Shown: positions 19,109 through 29,231 of the stretch, piece after piece
Numbering within the stretch: the first letter of the stretch is position 1
Layout: every line of letters starts with the position of its first letter
Assembly (NCBI GenBank): GCA_002025865.1
Contig: MWOR01000020.1
Location: 18,389 to 82,388, forward strand
DNA length: 64,000 nt
Origin: Prochlorococcus sp. HOT208_60m_813I02
GTDB lineage: Bacteria > Cyanobacteriota > Cyanobacteriia > PCC-6307 > Cyanobiaceae
Direction: 5' to 3'
Translations under genes and position numbers: made by a program
The notes under the pieces: model-generated
Told to the model about the DNA's origin: nothing
Seen by the model: only the letters and a program-made list of their open reading frames with translations
Databases searched by the model: none

Positions 19109-19843
19109 TCAATTAAATCTTTTTGCAAGAGCAATTGGATCGAACACTGTGATCTTTTTTCTTTCAATATTAAGAAGCCCTGAATCCTTTAAATCTCCTA
19201 ATAATCTTGTAATGGTTACTCTTGTAGAACCAATAGCTTCAGCAATTGCCTGATGTGAAAGCCTTAAATCTATCGTAATACCTTTTTCACCTGCAACTCC
19301 AAAGTCTCTACAAAGGACCATTAAAAAACTTACTAAACGAGAAGACATATCTCTATGAGTAAGAGTTTCTATCATTGTTTCAGTTTGTAGGATCCTACTT
19401 GAAAGCCCTTGTAAAAGTAATAGTCCTACTGATGCATCTTCCTCTATAGCTCTTAAAACAGAATTAGCAGGTGCTGTTATCATTTCAACTCTTGTGAATG
19501 CTATGGCATGGTAAAAACGATCAGATCTATGGCCTGTTAGAAGAGATAAAACACCAAAGAGACTATTCTCTCTTAAAAGAGCAACTGTTATTTCTTCACC
19601 TGACTCATAAACTCTTGAAAGTCTTACTGCTCCTCTTCTTATAAGATAAACTCTTTCAGCAGGGTCTCCGGGAAAGAATATTGTTTTAGACCTCTCAACC
19701 ATTTCTGTGCTTGCACCATCTAGACCTTTAATAACTTCCATTAAAGTTTTATTTATTGGAAAACGTTCTCCAACTGAGTTGATTTTACTTTGTCCGGAAT
19801 GTTGCGAACTAAAGCGGTTGAATCCTCTTGAAGCAGGTATCAT
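19109..19843 (-). CDS. ntcA: global nitrogen regulator NtcA
   Basis: CRP/FNR-family activator that senses 2-oxoglutarate and switches on ammonium, nitrate and glutamine-synthetase genes under nitrogen limitation. The 244-aa product has an N-terminal cyclic-nucleotide-binding-like fold ([23 protein letters not shown], residues 56-79) and a C-terminal helix-turn-helix ([21 protein letters not shown], residues 195-215) identical in type to other NtcA proteins. First gene of a likely ntcA-DUF3084-RuvC-like operon. Its own promoter carries an NtcA-like dyad, consistent with autoregulation. The amt gene in this window has a perfect NtcA box. Confidence 0.98.
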   Translation of the reverse strand: MIPASRGFNRFSSQHSGQSKINSVGERFPINKTLMEVIKGLDGASTEMVERSKTIFFPGDPAERVYLIRRGAVRLSRVYESGEEITVALLRENSLFGVLSLLTGHRSDRFYHAIAFTRVEMITAPANSVLRAIEEDASVGLLLLQGLSSRILQTETMIETLTHRDMSSRLVSFLMVLCRDFGVAGEKGITIDLRLSHQAIAEAIGSTRVTITRLLGDLKDSGLLNIERKKITVFDPIALAKRFN

Positions 19844-19863
19844 AAATATCTTGACTATTAAAA

Positions 19864-19905
19864 AATTTAAGGAGCCACCTTGAAATATCTTGTATCAACA
19901 GTAAC
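19864..19905 (-). promoter_or_regulatory. probable autoregulated NtcA promoter of ntcA
   Basis: On the minus strand 19905-19892 reads GTTACTGTTGATAC, i.e. GTT-N8-TAC, one base off the GTA-N8-TAC consensus. After 22 nt comes TAAATT (19869-19864), the same -10 hexamer as in the amt promoter. The predicted start is near 19857, giving a leader of only about 14 nt before the ntcA ATG. The matching architecture in two promoters makes chance less likely. Confidence 0.6.
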
Positions 19906-19987
19906 AATTTTCAATTCTTATCAGTTTATCAACAAGCTTTTTTCAGTCAATTTCAAATTGCTTAACCCTTTTTTAAGTAAAATTACA

Positions 19988-20028
19988 CTATATGCAGTGT
20001 CATTAGATTCTAATTATACTGCATGTAG
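19988..20028 (+). repeat. 41-nt near-perfect hairpin/palindrome before the CobO-like gene
   Basis: Positions 19988-20006 pair with 20010-20028 at 18 of 19 positions around a 3-nt loop; the single mismatch is 20001/20015. Two of the pairs are G-U, which can pair only in the plus-sense RNA, pointing to an RNA structure in the mRNA of the downstream gene rather than a DNA operator. It ends 14 nt before the ATG at 20043 and is not followed by a T-run, so it is not a terminator. A TAAAAT hexamer at 19978-19983 could be the -10 box, placing the hairpin at the mRNA 5' end. Confidence 0.8.
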
Positions 20029-20042
20029 AAAGAATCTAAATA

Positions 20043-20624
20043 ATGGTAATTAGTTCATCTCATATTTATTCCAAAGGTAATTTTGATGTTGTAAAAACAA
20101 ATCCTGCTAACAAAATTAACGTAAAAAAATTTTCACAAAACGGACAAATACAAATCTATCAATCTTCATATAGAGGTAGCTACACATCTATCATTAGAGA
20201 CTCTCTAAGAAATGCTGCTCTTGGCAGGAAAGTGCTACTAACACAATTTATGAAAGGAGGGGTGAATCAAGGGGTTGATCATGCAGTAAAGCTATGCGGT
20301 AATTTAACCTGGATAAGATCATCACATTCCTTTGATCAATATAATTCTGAAGCAATTGAAAATAATAAAAATTTAAAAAAATCTATTCATGAATCTATTA
20401 CTGAATTATGGAATTTTTGTAAAAGAGAACTACAGTCTGGAGAAAATGACCAAATCATACTTGATGAGATTTTTTTAGCTATTGACATGAGAATTATCGA
20501 TAAAGATGATTTGATTTCAACACTTGAAAACCGATTTATATCAGGAGATGTAATCCTTACTGGTACAGATATACCTAAAGATTTATTATTAATGGCCAAC
20601 CAAGTTACCGAACTTCGCTCATAA
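20043..20624 (+). CDS. CobO/BtuR-like protein lacking the Walker A loop
   Basis: The 193-aa product resembles ATP:corrinoid adenosyltransferases of the CobO/BtuR type: GRKVLLTQFMKGG (residues 61-73), IILDEIFLAIDMRIIDKDDL (Walker-B-like, 138-157) and an ILTGTDIPKDLLLMANQVTELRS end that mirrors the CobO C-terminus. However the N-terminal GxGKGKTT nucleotide loop is replaced by YQSSYRGSYTS (residues 39-49) with no lysine. It may thus bind a ligand but probably not use ATP in the usual way; I do not assign a reaction. It is divergent from ntcA, preceded by a strong hairpin, and followed 4 nt later by dcd. Confidence 0.7.
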   Translation: MVISSSHIYSKGNFDVVKTNPANKINVKKFSQNGQIQIYQSSYRGSYTSIIRDSLRNAALGRKVLLTQFMKGGVNQGVDHAVKLCGNLTWIRSSHSFDQYNSEAIENNKNLKKSIHESITELWNFCKRELQSGENDQIILDEIFLAIDMRIIDKDDLISTLENRFISGDVILTGTDIPKDLLLMANQVTELRS

Positions 20625-20628
20625 AACA

Positions 20629-21222
20629 ATGCTAAAAAATGATCTCTGGATAAATCAAAAAGCTTCGGAAGGTATGATTAAACCCTTTCATTCAAATTTG
20701 GTGAGACATCTTGAGCCTGACAATAAACAAAAGCCAGTTTTGAGTTACGGATGTTCATCTTATGGCTATGATTTAAGACTTTCATCTAAAGAGTTCCTAA
20801 TTTTCAGACATATCCCTGGGACTGTGATGAACCCCAAAAAGTTTAATCCCAATAATTTAGAGAAAACTGTTCTTCACCATGATAAGGATGGAGACTTTTT
20901 TATTCTTCCTGCTCACTCCTATGGTTTAGGAGTTGCTTTAGAAAAGATGAAAGTTCCAGAAAATATTACTGTAATCTGTATAGGCAAGAGTACTTACGCC
21001 CGACTTGGAATTATTGTTAATACAACGCCCGCAGAGGCAGGGTGGGAAGGTCATTTAACTTTAGAATTTAGTAACAGTTCTGGTGCAGATTGCAGAATTT
21101 ATGCTGAAGAGGGTATTTGCCAACTACTCTTTTTTGAAGGTGATCCATGCTCTACAACCTATGAAGATAGAAGAGGTAAATATCAAAACCAACCAGAAAA
21201 AGTAACTCTTGCAAAGATCTGA
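20629..21222 (+). CDS. dcd: dCTP deaminase
   Basis: Converts dCTP to dUTP, providing dUMP for thymidylate synthesis. The 197-aa protein has the family core GKSTYARLGIIVNTTPAEAGWEGHLTLE (catalytic Glu in PAEAGW) and the lead-in SYGYDLRLS. Length agrees with bacterial Dcd. It starts 4 nt after the CobO-like gene and is followed directly by thyX (the thyX ATG is 1 nt after the dcd stop), so dUMP production and methylation are encoded side by side. Confidence 0.96.
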   Translation: MLKNDLWINQKASEGMIKPFHSNLVRHLEPDNKQKPVLSYGCSSYGYDLRLSSKEFLIFRHIPGTVMNPKKFNPNNLEKTVLHHDKDGDFFILPAHSYGLGVALEKMKVPENITVICIGKSTYARLGIIVNTTPAEAGWEGHLTLEFSNSSGADCRIYAEEGICQLLFFEGDPCSTTYEDRRGKYQNQPEKVTLAKI

Positions 21223-21223
21223 A

Positions 21224-21856
21224 ATGAGTAAAGTTGAACTAATTTCGCTAACTCCTGATGCAGAAAAAACAATGGCTTACATTGCAAGAGTTAGTAATCC
21301 AAAAAATCAGGAGAATGAAGACTATTCGAAATTATTGAGTTATTGCATTAAAAATGAACATTGGAGTGTTTTTGAACAATCATTTATGACCTTGCAAATA
21401 GAAACTAACAGAGGAATAGCCGCCCAAATTTTAAGACACAGATCATTTACTTTCCAGGAATTTTCACAGAGATATGCAGATAGTTCTCAATTGGGAAATA
21501 TCCCCTTACCAGAGTTAAGGCGTCAAGATTTTAAAAACAGGCAAAATTCAATTCCCGATCTCCCTGATGAATTAAAAAAAAGATTCAATGAAAAAATTAG
21601 TTTACATTTTCAGGCTGCTTCAGAATTATATGAAGATTTACTTGCTGAAGGCGTAGCAAAAGAATGTGCAAGATTTGTTTTACCATTAGCAACTCCAACA
21701 AGAATCTATATGTCTGGATCATGCAGATCGTGGATCCATTATATTCATTTAAGATCAGCTCACGGCACCCAAAAAGAACACATGTCTATAGCCCAAAATT
21801 GCAAGTCTATTTTTAAAAAAAGTTTTCCGATTGTATCAAAATCTTTAGAATGGTAA
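21224..21856 (+). CDS. thyX: flavin-dependent thymidylate synthase
   Basis: Methylates dUMP to dTMP using methylene-tetrahydrofolate and FADH2. The product (210 aa from the ATG at 21224) has the ThyX motif RHR-x7-S in RHRSFTFQEFSQRY, plus YEDLLAEGVAKECARFVLP and RSWIHYIHLRS. A TTG at 21209 would add five residues and overlap dcd; the ATG right after the dcd stop is the better start. Prochlorococcus relies on ThyX, not ThyA. Last gene of the CobO-like/dcd/thyX run, convergent with txlA. Confidence 0.96.
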   Translation: MSKVELISLTPDAEKTMAYIARVSNPKNQENEDYSKLLSYCIKNEHWSVFEQSFMTLQIETNRGIAAQILRHRSFTFQEFSQRYADSSQLGNIPLPELRRQDFKNRQNSIPDLPDELKKRFNEKISLHFQAASELYEDLLAEGVAKECARFVLPLATPTRIYMSGSCRSWIHYIHLRSAHGTQKEHMSIAQNCKSIFKKSFPIVSKSLEW

Positions 21857-21859
21857 AAA

Positions 21860-22450
21860 TCATCCATGACTGCGGGGATTAACCTCATTGTTTTTATTTT
21901 CTTGTATTATTGAAAATTCAGAATTAATAATTTCCTCATAAGGTTTCTCTTCTTTTTTTAAATTATTAATAGATTTTCTTATTTTTATTTCATCTTGTTT
22001 ACCAATAAAAGTAGATATTAGATTACCCTTTTCATCAAAAAGATTAACTTGAGGAATCCCATTGACAGCAAACTTCTGGATGTAATTACCCCATTTTTGA
22101 TTATCAACATTTAAAAAAACAAAATTAATATCTTTTTCGTATTCATCTTTAAAAGCAGAAACTTTTGGAGCCATTTCTTTGCAAACTTCGCACCACTCAG
22201 CATAAAATTCCAGAAATGTAGGCTTATTATTCGTAAAAGCTATTTCAGGGTCAACGGACAATTCTCCAAAACTCTTTAGAAGATAAGTTGATTTAAAAAA
22301 GAAATTTCTAAACAAAAACAGTGAAATGATAACAATAGATATGATTAAAATAAGTATTGTTTTTAAATTTGTCTTTAAAATTTGCTCTCGACTTTCAGAT
22401 TGCACTATTAAGAAATTACTAACTAAAAACATCTTAAATAAGTTAAACAA
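21860..22450 (-). CDS. txlA: thioredoxin-like membrane-anchored protein TxlA/HCF164 type
   Basis: A 196-aa protein with one N-terminal membrane helix (about residues 30-48) and a thioredoxin-fold domain facing the thylakoid lumen or periplasm. The redox motif is FYAEWCEVCKEM (Cys87, Cys90), followed by FLNVDNQKWGNYIQKFAVNGIPQV with the cis-proline. This is the TxlA/HCF164 arrangement, known for thiol reduction in cytochrome assembly. The first 20 residues may be an over-extended start, since the Met at residue 7 is also usable. Convergent with thyX (3-nt gap) and divergent from glmM. Confidence 0.88.
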   Translation of the reverse strand: MFNLFKMFLVSNFLIVQSESREQILKTNLKTILILIISIVIISLFLFRNFFFKSTYLLKSFGELSVDPEIAFTNNKPTFLEFYAEWCEVCKEMAPKVSAFKDEYEKDINFVFLNVDNQKWGNYIQKFAVNGIPQVNLFDEKGNLISTFIGKQDEIKIRKSINNLKKEEKPYEEIINSEFSIIQENKNNEVNPRSHG

Positions 22451-22542
22451 ATAAAGAGAATTGAAATCTATAAGCTTTTAATCAACTGATAAAATAATAA
22501 ATAAATAATTTTCAAAATTTCTTTAATTCCTGAAATCTAATT

Positions 22543-23901
22543 ATGCAATCAATCTTTGGAACTGATGGAATAAGAGGAAGATTTAATGAAGAGATAACCT
22601 ATTCACTAGCCTACAAAGTGGGATACGCTTTAGGTTCGAGCTTAGAGAAGAAAAGTCCAATAATAATAGGAAGAGATACAAGAATTAGTGGAGATATTCT
22701 TCTTCAGGCAACAACTCAAGGTATAAACGATAGTGGTAAAAAATTTATAAATCTTGGAATCTGCCCTACCCCAGCTATACCTTTTTTAATCAAACAAGAA
22801 AACCTAAGTAGTGGGATCATGATATCTGCAAGTCATAATCCGCCAGAATATAATGGCATAAAAATTTTTGATCATAATGGTCAAAAAATTACCAAATATT
22901 TTGAAAATAAAATTCAAAAATTAATTGAAGAGTCAAGTCACAATATCTCAGTTCCTAAAAAAGTGATCCCCCGAAATACAAATAAAGATCTCATCGATAT
23001 TTACATCAAAAGCCTAATCCAAACTATGGGAGGAGAAAATCTAAGCGGGTTGAAAATAATATTAGACACATGCTATGGATCAGCAGCAACCTGCGCAAAA
23101 AATATTTTTCAATCTCTTGGTGCTGATGTAAGAGTAATCAATAACTCTAAAAATGGGTTAAAAATAAATTTGAATTGCGGTTCTACTAACCTCGAACCAT
23201 TAAAAAAAGCATTAAGAGAGAGTCCTGCAGATATGGGTTTTAGCTTCGATGGGGATGCTGACAGAGTAATTGGCATAGATTCAAAAGGGAATGTTTTAGA
23301 TGGAGATCACATTCTTTTTCTTTGGGGTAGAGAACTTTTGGAACAAAAAATTCTCACAAATAATTTACTAATATCAACGCAAATGGCAAACTTAGGTTTT
23401 GAAAAGGCCTGGAAGAAAATTGGAGGAATTTTATATAGAACTAATGTAGGAGATAAACATGTGCATGATGCAATTAAGGAAAAAGGAGCAGTTTTAGGAG
23501 GTGAGCAGTCAGGTCATATACTTTCAAAAATTAATAACTTTTCTGGAGATGGGATATTGACTGCACTTCAAATTTCTAAATTTTGTAAAAAGAAAAATAT
23601 TAATTTAAATGATTGGCTTAAAAGTAGTTTCGAACCTTATCCTCAAAAACTAACCAATATCAATCTAAATTTTAATATTAATAAATTAAATTCAAGAGAC
23701 AAAATCTTAATTGATGAATCTATAAAAAATATTCAGGCAATATATTCTGATAATTGTAGAGTTTATATAAGGCCTAGCGGTACAGAACCGGTTATGAGAG
23801 TTCTAGTTGAGGCCAAAAACCATAACAAAGTTGATTCTTTATCAAAAGAAATAACAAATAAACTCTTTTTAGAAATTGATAAAATAACAAATCAACGATG
23901 A
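22543..23901 (+). CDS. glmM: phosphoglucosamine mutase
   Basis: Interconverts glucosamine-6-phosphate and glucosamine-1-phosphate for UDP-GlcNAc, hence peptidoglycan and LPS. The 452-aa protein has the start [13 protein letters not shown], the active phosphoserine loop [17 protein letters not shown], the metal loop [10 protein letters not shown], the substrate loop GGEQSGHI and the phosphate site [11 protein letters not shown]. All four functional loops are intact. Convergent with trmB one nucleotide away. Confidence 0.97.
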   Translation: MQSIFGTDGIRGRFNEEITYSLAYKVGYALGSSLEKKSPIIIGRDTRISGDILLQATTQGINDSGKKFINLGICPTPAIPFLIKQENLSSGIMISASHNPPEYNGIKIFDHNGQKITKYFENKIQKLIEESSHNISVPKKVIPRNTNKDLIDIYIKSLIQTMGGENLSGLKIILDTCYGSAATCAKNIFQSLGADVRVINNSKNGLKINLNCGSTNLEPLKKALRESPADMGFSFDGDADRVIGIDSKGNVLDGDHILFLWGRELLEQKILTNNLLISTQMANLGFEKAWKKIGGILYRTNVGDKHVHDAIKEKGAVLGGEQSGHILSKINNFSGDGILTALQISKFCKKKNINLNDWLKSSFEPYPQKLTNINLNFNINKLNSRDKILIDESIKNIQAIYSDNCRVYIRPSGTEPVMRVLVEAKNHNKVDSLSKEITNKLFLEIDKITNQR

Positions 23902-23902
23902 A

Positions 23903-24532
23903 TTAAATTTTTATATAAATTTTTTCATAAATATCAAGTTGGTTAACAATCACATACTTTTCCCTATCAGTTTTAACTTTCATTGGATTAAAACTTTCGG
24001 AACCATTAAAATCTTTTTTATCTATTGTTTTAAAATGAAAATTACTCGATATAGTGCAATCCATATAATCGAATAAATCCTTTACATCTGTTTTTATAAA
24101 AATTAGAGTGCCTTTTTGCAATGAATTTGAGAGCATATTAATAAGTCCTGGCTGAATTACACGCCTTTTATAATGCCTCTTTTTAAACCAAGGATCAGGG
24201 AAATAAAAAGAAATACTTTTTAGATTTTTGATAATAAATTTATTTTGGAGATCATTCAAAATATTATTAGCATTACCAAATATAAAATATAGATTTTTGA
24301 TTTCTCTTTCAATAACTTTTAATTTAGCATTTCTGACTAATTTCTCACGGATTTCAATGCCTAAATAATTCCAACTGGTATTAACTAAAGCTAAATCAAA
24401 TAGAAACTCACCAGCAGCACAACCTATATCCAAATGAAGGTTCAATTTAGAATCACCAAACATTTCGCTCAAAGAAGGTATTCTCTCGATTTGATTAAAA
24501 TTACTACTAAGAGGATTAACATGCTGTCTCAT
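23903..24532 (-). CDS. trmB: tRNA (guanine-N7-)-methyltransferase
   Basis: Forms m7G46 in the variable loop of tRNA, using S-adenosylmethionine. The 209-aa product has the SAM-binding [17 protein letters not shown] (about residue 33), [14 protein letters not shown], and the TrmB signature [20 protein letters not shown]. Length is in the usual range. Convergent with glmM with a 1-nt gap. A small plus-strand reading frame antisense to its start (24434-24658) looks like a shadow. Confidence 0.95.
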   Translation of the reverse strand: MRQHVNPLSSNFNQIERIPSLSEMFGDSKLNLHLDIGCAAGEFLFDLALVNTSWNYLGIEIREKLVRNAKLKVIEREIKNLYFIFGNANNILNDLQNKFIIKNLKSISFYFPDPWFKKRHYKRRVIQPGLINMLSNSLQKGTLIFIKTDVKDLFDYMDCTISSNFHFKTIDKKDFNGSESFNPMKVKTDREKYVIVNQLDIYEKIYIKI

Positions 24533-24654
24533 ACAATTATCAATATATTCTTAGGCAATAATATAAAGATGCATAATATTCATAACTATGACAATAGTAA
24601 GTTCAAAAGTAACAGTTTGATGTTTAATTATTATGTGTTTAAAAAGAAAAAGTT

Positions 24655-25278
24655 TTGAACGTTTTTAATCAACTTTCTATTTGGGTATCCTTTCAACTTT
24701 CAATAATTTTCCTTATTGGTATTCCTATTACTCTATCTTTCTGGTCATTTAAAAAAAGAAATAAAGCAGTTACTAAACTTCTATCAATTTATTGGAAAGT
24801 CTCCCTTTTATTTTTTATAAGCCTTCTACTTTTTATAGGAAAATATAATTATGCTCTTGTGATAACAAATATTTCAACATTATTAATAACAGCTTCAGTT
24901 TGGTTTTGGAACGATATTAATGATGAATTAAGAGAATATGATTTTTCTTACTCCCTTACAACAACGACAAAAATATGGAGATGGACGATAACTTTTATAT
25001 CTCTCAATTTCTTTATTCAGAGTTTAAAAAACTTAAAATGCTTTTCTTTTATTAATTCAGATGCTTGTGCAATTTGGATTAAGCCCTCTTCAAATTTATA
25101 CATTATTATCAAAAATTTATTTAATTTTTTCTTTGGAGCTAACTTTACCCAGCCGATATCAAAATTCTTAGGATTATTCGCATTATTAATCTATATTTTA
25201 GGCATTATTCAATGGTCAATAATCAAATTACCTAAAAATGGAAGAAACTCTTGCTTCTCAGAAAATGGCAAAAATTGA
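24655..25278 (+). CDS. DUF3177-like membrane protein
   Basis: A 207-aa integral membrane protein with about five hydrophobic helices; no catalytic motif is visible. FWNDINDELREYDFSYSLTTTTKIWRWTI and the end [16 protein letters not shown] resemble the cyanobacterial DUF3177 family, as far as I can recall. The start is TTG at 24655 (MNVFNQLSIWV); no ATG fits in front of the first helix. The next gene overlaps its 3' end by up to 41 nt, indicating a co-transcribed pair. Confidence 0.72.
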   Translation: MNVFNQLSIWVSFQLSIIFLIGIPITLSFWSFKKRNKAVTKLLSIYWKVSLLFFISLLLFIGKYNYALVITNISTLLITASVWFWNDINDELREYDFSYSLTTTTKIWRWTITFISLNFFIQSLKNLKCFSFINSDACAIWIKPSSNLYIIIKNLFNFFFGANFTQPISKFLGLFALLIYILGIIQWSIIKLPKNGRNSCFSENGKN

Positions 25279-25573
25279 TTTAATAAATAGTCTTGAAAAA
25301 ATAAGTTCCGAGATACCTGATAGGATACTTAAACTAGAGGGATTTATTCTAAAAGAAAATCAAAAAGAACAATTAGAAATAATTATTTTCAGAGGATTCA
25401 GTAGCTCAACAACTCATCCAATTGAAATAGATTCAGAAAAAAAAGTAATAACACTTTCTCATATAATTACAAACTTTAGACTTTATAAAGCACCGTTAAC
25501 AGAAACCGAAGAAAATTTTATCAGAGAAAATCAAAACTCAGTTTTCTTTTTGAATCAACAAAACTGGATTTAA
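25238..25573 (+). CDS. conserved small protein, possibly DUF7734-like
   Basis: A soluble protein of 111 aa (102 if it starts at the ATG at 25265, which overlaps the preceding gene less). It contains [20 protein letters not shown], and a late [15 protein letters not shown]. The [13 protein letters not shown] string resembles a conserved cyanobacterial/plastid protein of unknown function, perhaps the DUF7734 group; I am not certain. It overlaps the upstream DUF3177-like gene and its last 4 nt overlap the convergent ileS stop. Confidence 0.65.
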   Translation: MEETLASQKMAKIDLINSLEKISSEIPDRILKLEGFILKENQKEQLEIIIFRGFSSSTTHPIEIDSEKKVITLSHIITNFRLYKAPLTETEENFIRENQNSVFFLNQQNWI

Positions 25574-28476
25574 ATAAATTCAAAATTAATAATATTTGAA
25601 CATCTTTTGCATAATTTTGTATTTTGGACTCCATTAAAAGTTTCTTTTTGATAATGCCAACATCTATCACATTTTTGACCTTGAGCTTTATTTATTTGAA
25701 TTTTACCAAGAGCATTGTTATCAATAATCAGGGAATTCTCAGCCAAATCCGATACCACTTGGAAATTTGATACTATAAGCCAATCTCTAAACAAATCTAC
25801 ATCTTGATTGCCAAATTCTTTTAGCCAAGTAAGTGAATCCTTTAAAACTTTATCTTCAGGTAAATAACTAACTTCAGTTTCCAAAGCTGCTCCAATTATT
25901 TGTTTGTTCCTACATCCCTCTATAGCCTTGTTAATTTCAACTCTCAAATTTCTTAAATTTGCTATGTGCTCATTAAGTATTTGATTTTTCCAGGACTGCG
26001 AAAATATTGGCCATCCTCTTTGAAAGACTGATTTTTCTTTAGTTAGATATGGAATATTTTGCCAAATATCTTCAGCCATATGACAAAGCACTGGAGAAAT
26101 AAGTACGGCTAAATTTTCAACAACTTTTGACATGACGAACTGGCAAGATCTTCTCCTAAATTGTGATTTAGAACTTACGTATAACCTATCCTTCGCAATA
26201 TCCAAATAAAAATTTGATAGATCTACAACGCAAAAACTTTGCAAAATTTGGAAAAATTTTGAAAATTCATAATTTTCATAAGCATTTGATATTTGATCTG
26301 TAACCTCAACTAATCTGCCTAACATCCATTGATCTAAGAGAGGCAATTGCTCAATTTCAAAACTATCAATTTTAGGATCATAATCATGAATATTACCTAA
26401 AAGATATCTTGCAGTATTACGAACTTTTCTGTAAACGTCTGAAAGTTGCTTGAGTATATTTGAACCAATTGGAACATCTACTGAATAATCTACAGAGCTT
26501 ACCCATAGCCTTAAAACATCCGCACCATAAGCAGGATCAGTTTTTTTATTATTACCTCCATTAATAATTATATTTGGGTCAACAACATTTCCTAAAGATT
26601 TGCTCATTTTTCTTCCGTTTTCATCAAGTGCGAAACCATGAGTTAAAACTTTCTTATATGGAGGTTTATTATTGACTGCAACAGATGTTAGCAAAGATGA
26701 CTGAAACCATCCTCGATGTTGATCTGAGCCCTCTAAATAAAGATCTGCTGGATACTTTAATTCTCTTCTTAGTTCGCATACTGCTGCCCAGCTAGATCCT
26801 GAATCGAACCAGACATCCATTGTATCTGTTCCTTTTTTCCATAAATCAGATTCTTTTGCATAATTTTCTGGCAAAAGATTCTTGACATCCCAATCCCACC
26901 AAATATCTGCTCCATGTTCGCTAAAAAGTTCTTGAATATGATTAATTATCTCTTTGTTAAGGAGAATATCATTACCATTTTTTTTATAAAAAACTGGAAT
27001 AGGGACTCCCCATGACCTTTGTCTAGAAATACACCAATCTCCTCTACCAACAACCATAGAATAAATTCTTTTCTTTCCAGTCTCTGGCATCCATTCAACA
27101 TCTTCTATTGCCTTTAATGCAGATGATCTAAAGCCATTTACAGATGCAAACCATTGTTCTGTTGCCCTAAAAATAGTTGGTTTTTTAGTTCTCCAATCAT
27201 ACGGATATCTATGCTTATAATTTTCTTTGAATAGAAGCAAATTGTTTCCTTTTAAATGTTCAATAATTAAATCATTTGCATCTTTCAGGACATTTGATCC
27301 TTTGAATTGACCAGAATATTCATTTAAGTTACCTTTTTCATCAACCACACATGTTATTGGTAAATCATATTTTTGACCCACATTAAAATCATCTATCCCA
27401 TGACCAGGAGCAGTATGAACAATTCCAGTCCCTGATTCTGTAGTAATATAATCTCCTCCAATTACAATTCTGCAATTTTTATTCTTAGAGGGATGTTGAT
27501 ATTCAATATTTTCCAATTTGGAGCCTTTAACTTCTAAAAGCACCTTAAAATCTTTATTCAATTTCTTACTTATTTCAGAGGATAAATCCTTAGCAAAAAG
27601 ATAAATTCGCTTCTCTTCATCGATAGCAAAAACGTACTTTATTTTTGGATTTACTGCAACTGCTTCATTTGCGGGTATGGTCCAAGGAGTAGTGGTCCAA
27701 ATAGTAATGAAAGAATTATTTTGAAAAAAATCTTTTTTTATATCAAGATTTTCTTGAATGAAATTTAATAGAATTTCCTCAGGTATTTTAGTGATTTTTA
27801 ATGATACATAAATACTTTTTGAATAATGTTCATCAGGGTATTCTAATTCTGCTTCTGCAAGTGCAGTCCTTGAACTTGGACTCCAATGAACAGGTTTAAG
27901 ACCTCGATATATATATCCATTTAAAAACATTTTCCCAAATACTCCAATCTGAGCAGATTCATAACTTTTCTTAAGAGTTAAGTAAGGGTTATTCCAATCT
28001 CCCCATATGCCCCACCTCTTGAAACCCTCCTTCTGATTATTAATTTGGATATGGGCATAATCTGTTGCTTTTTTTCTTAAATTTAGAGTGTCAAGATTCT
28101 TTCTTTCATCAGATTTTAAATTCTGAAGAACTTTTAATTCAATAGGTAATCCATGACAGTCCCAACCAGGTACGAAATGAACCCTAAATCCTCTTAAGGT
28201 TTTGTACTTATTTATTATGTCTTTTAAAACTTTATTAAGGGCATGACCCATATGAAGCGCCCCATTTGCATAAGGAGGGCCATCATGTAATGTAAATATT
28301 TCGCCTGAATTGCGGGAACCTAATTGGAAATCAATATCATTGTTAGCCCAAAAATTCTGAATCTCAGGTTCTCTTACAACTGAGTTAGCGCGCATTGAGA
28401 AGTCAGTTTTTAATAAATTTAAAGTTTCTTTATAAGAAAAGTCTGATTTTTTTTCTTTGTTATTTTGAGATTTCAT
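25570..28476 (-). CDS. ileS: isoleucyl-tRNA synthetase
   Basis: Class I aminoacyl-tRNA synthetase charging tRNA-Ile, with editing of valine. The 968-residue product has the HIGH-type motif [18 protein letters not shown], the editing-domain [12 protein letters not shown], the tungsten-like WFDSGSSW loop, KMSKS in [12 protein letters not shown], and a C-terminal zinc site CDRCWHY...CKRC. Length is normal for the bacterial eubacterial-type enzyme. Monocistronic, convergent with the DUF7734-like gene. Confidence 0.98.
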   Translation of the reverse strand: MKSQNNKEKKSDFSYKETLNLLKTDFSMRANSVVREPEIQNFWANNDIDFQLGSRNSGEIFTLHDGPPYANGALHMGHALNKVLKDIINKYKTLRGFRVHFVPGWDCHGLPIELKVLQNLKSDERKNLDTLNLRKKATDYAHIQINNQKEGFKRWGIWGDWNNPYLTLKKSYESAQIGVFGKMFLNGYIYRGLKPVHWSPSSRTALAEAELEYPDEHYSKSIYVSLKITKIPEEILLNFIQENLDIKKDFFQNNSFITIWTTTPWTIPANEAVAVNPKIKYVFAIDEEKRIYLFAKDLSSEISKKLNKDFKVLLEVKGSKLENIEYQHPSKNKNCRIVIGGDYITTESGTGIVHTAPGHGIDDFNVGQKYDLPITCVVDEKGNLNEYSGQFKGSNVLKDANDLIIEHLKGNNLLLFKENYKHRYPYDWRTKKPTIFRATEQWFASVNGFRSSALKAIEDVEWMPETGKKRIYSMVVGRGDWCISRQRSWGVPIPVFYKKNGNDILLNKEIINHIQELFSEHGADIWWDWDVKNLLPENYAKESDLWKKGTDTMDVWFDSGSSWAAVCELRRELKYPADLYLEGSDQHRGWFQSSLLTSVAVNNKPPYKKVLTHGFALDENGRKMSKSLGNVVDPNIIINGGNNKKTDPAYGADVLRLWVSSVDYSVDVPIGSNILKQLSDVYRKVRNTARYLLGNIHDYDPKIDSFEIEQLPLLDQWMLGRLVEVTDQISNAYENYEFSKFFQILQSFCVVDLSNFYLDIAKDRLYVSSKSQFRRRSCQFVMSKVVENLAVLISPVLCHMAEDIWQNIPYLTKEKSVFQRGWPIFSQSWKNQILNEHIANLRNLRVEINKAIEGCRNKQIIGAALETEVSYLPEDKVLKDSLTWLKEFGNQDVDLFRDWLIVSNFQVVSDLAENSLIIDNNALGKIQINKAQGQKCDRCWHYQKETFNGVQNTKLCKRCSNIINFEFI

Positions 28477-28597
28477 AGGACGATATAAGAAATATTGGTG
28501 ATCAAAAGAATTATTTTAATAAATCTAATACATTATATTCTTTCTTAATTGACCTGTAGTATATTTGGAATTTTTCAAATAACCAATTTATTTGATT

Positions 28598-29047
28598 TCA
28601 GATTTTTATATTATCATTTTTATCATTTCTTACCCACTTTTTTTGGGTCGTATTTTTATTTTTGCTACCAAAATTAAAAAAATTTGAAGGTTTCGTGAAA
28701 TCACCAAATACAAGATTTATAGACTCTAATATTTTCAAAAAGTTATTTTTTAACTCCACAAAGGTAATTAATTTTTTCTTTTCGTTATCTGTCAATTGGT
28801 ACCATCTAGATAAAAAAAGCTCTACTAGATAAAAAATAATTAGTACTGTTAAAAAAAGGAAAATTACAAAAAATGATTCATCTATTGTTTTATTTTTAAT
28901 TATTAATATCAAACCTATTAATAAATTTAAAAAAGCTTTAATTAAGTCTTTTGGTTTGCCTAGCTCAAGATAAATTATCGGTACAGTTAGAAAAATTGTC
29001 CCAACTAAAATATAAAAAGTTCCCATATAAAATATCAAACTATTCAT
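28598..29047 (-). CDS. small membrane protein, possibly Ycf66-like
   Basis: A 149-aa protein with three hydrophobic helices (about residues 5-27, 37-50, 59-78) and a basic, asparagine-rich C-terminal half. The arrangement of N-terminal helices followed by a charged RWYQLTDNEKKKL segment is reminiscent of the Ycf66 family of cyanobacteria and plastids, but the similarity is weak and I would not rely on it. It sits between ileS and tRNA-Leu on the same strand and is separated from both. Confidence 0.6.
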   Translation of the reverse strand: MNSLIFYMGTFYILVGTIFLTVPIIYLELGKPKDLIKAFLNLLIGLILIIKNKTIDESFFVIFLFLTVLIIFYLVELFLSRWYQLTDNEKKKLITFVELKNNFLKILESINLVFGDFTKPSNFFNFGSKNKNTTQKKWVRNDKNDNIKI

Positions 29048-29117
29048 TAAATTAAGTACTTAATTAAAGTATAAGAGTAGATATCAATAAAAAACTATCT
29101 ATCAGAATTTCCTTAAG

Positions 29118-29199
29118 TGCGGTCGGGGAGACTTGAACTCCCACACCCGAAGATACGAGTACCTAAAACTCGCGCGTCTACCAATTCCGCCACGACCGC
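29118..29199 (-). tRNA. trnL-UAG: tRNA-Leu (anticodon UAG)
   Basis: An 82-nt class II tRNA on the minus strand. The acceptor GCGGTCG (29199-29193) pairs with CGACCGC, with discriminator A. The anticodon stem CGAGT/ACTCG holds the loop TTTAGGT with TAG. The variable arm ATCTTCGGGT is long, as expected for leucine. The T-arm contains GTTCAAGTC. It reads CUN codons. No integrase or mobile element lies beside it. Confidence 0.96.
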
Positions 29200-29231
29200 T
29201 CAAATAAAATAATAATTGAAAGAGGTTTATT

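Noticed and set aside
24434..24658. 74-aa plus-strand frame at the start of trmB
   Set aside because: Mostly antisense to trmB and runs into AT-rich spacer; composition is not protein-like.
29118..29199. tRNA-Leu as an integration site
   Set aside because: Flanking genes are core genes and no duplicated 3' tRNA fragment is seen within the window.
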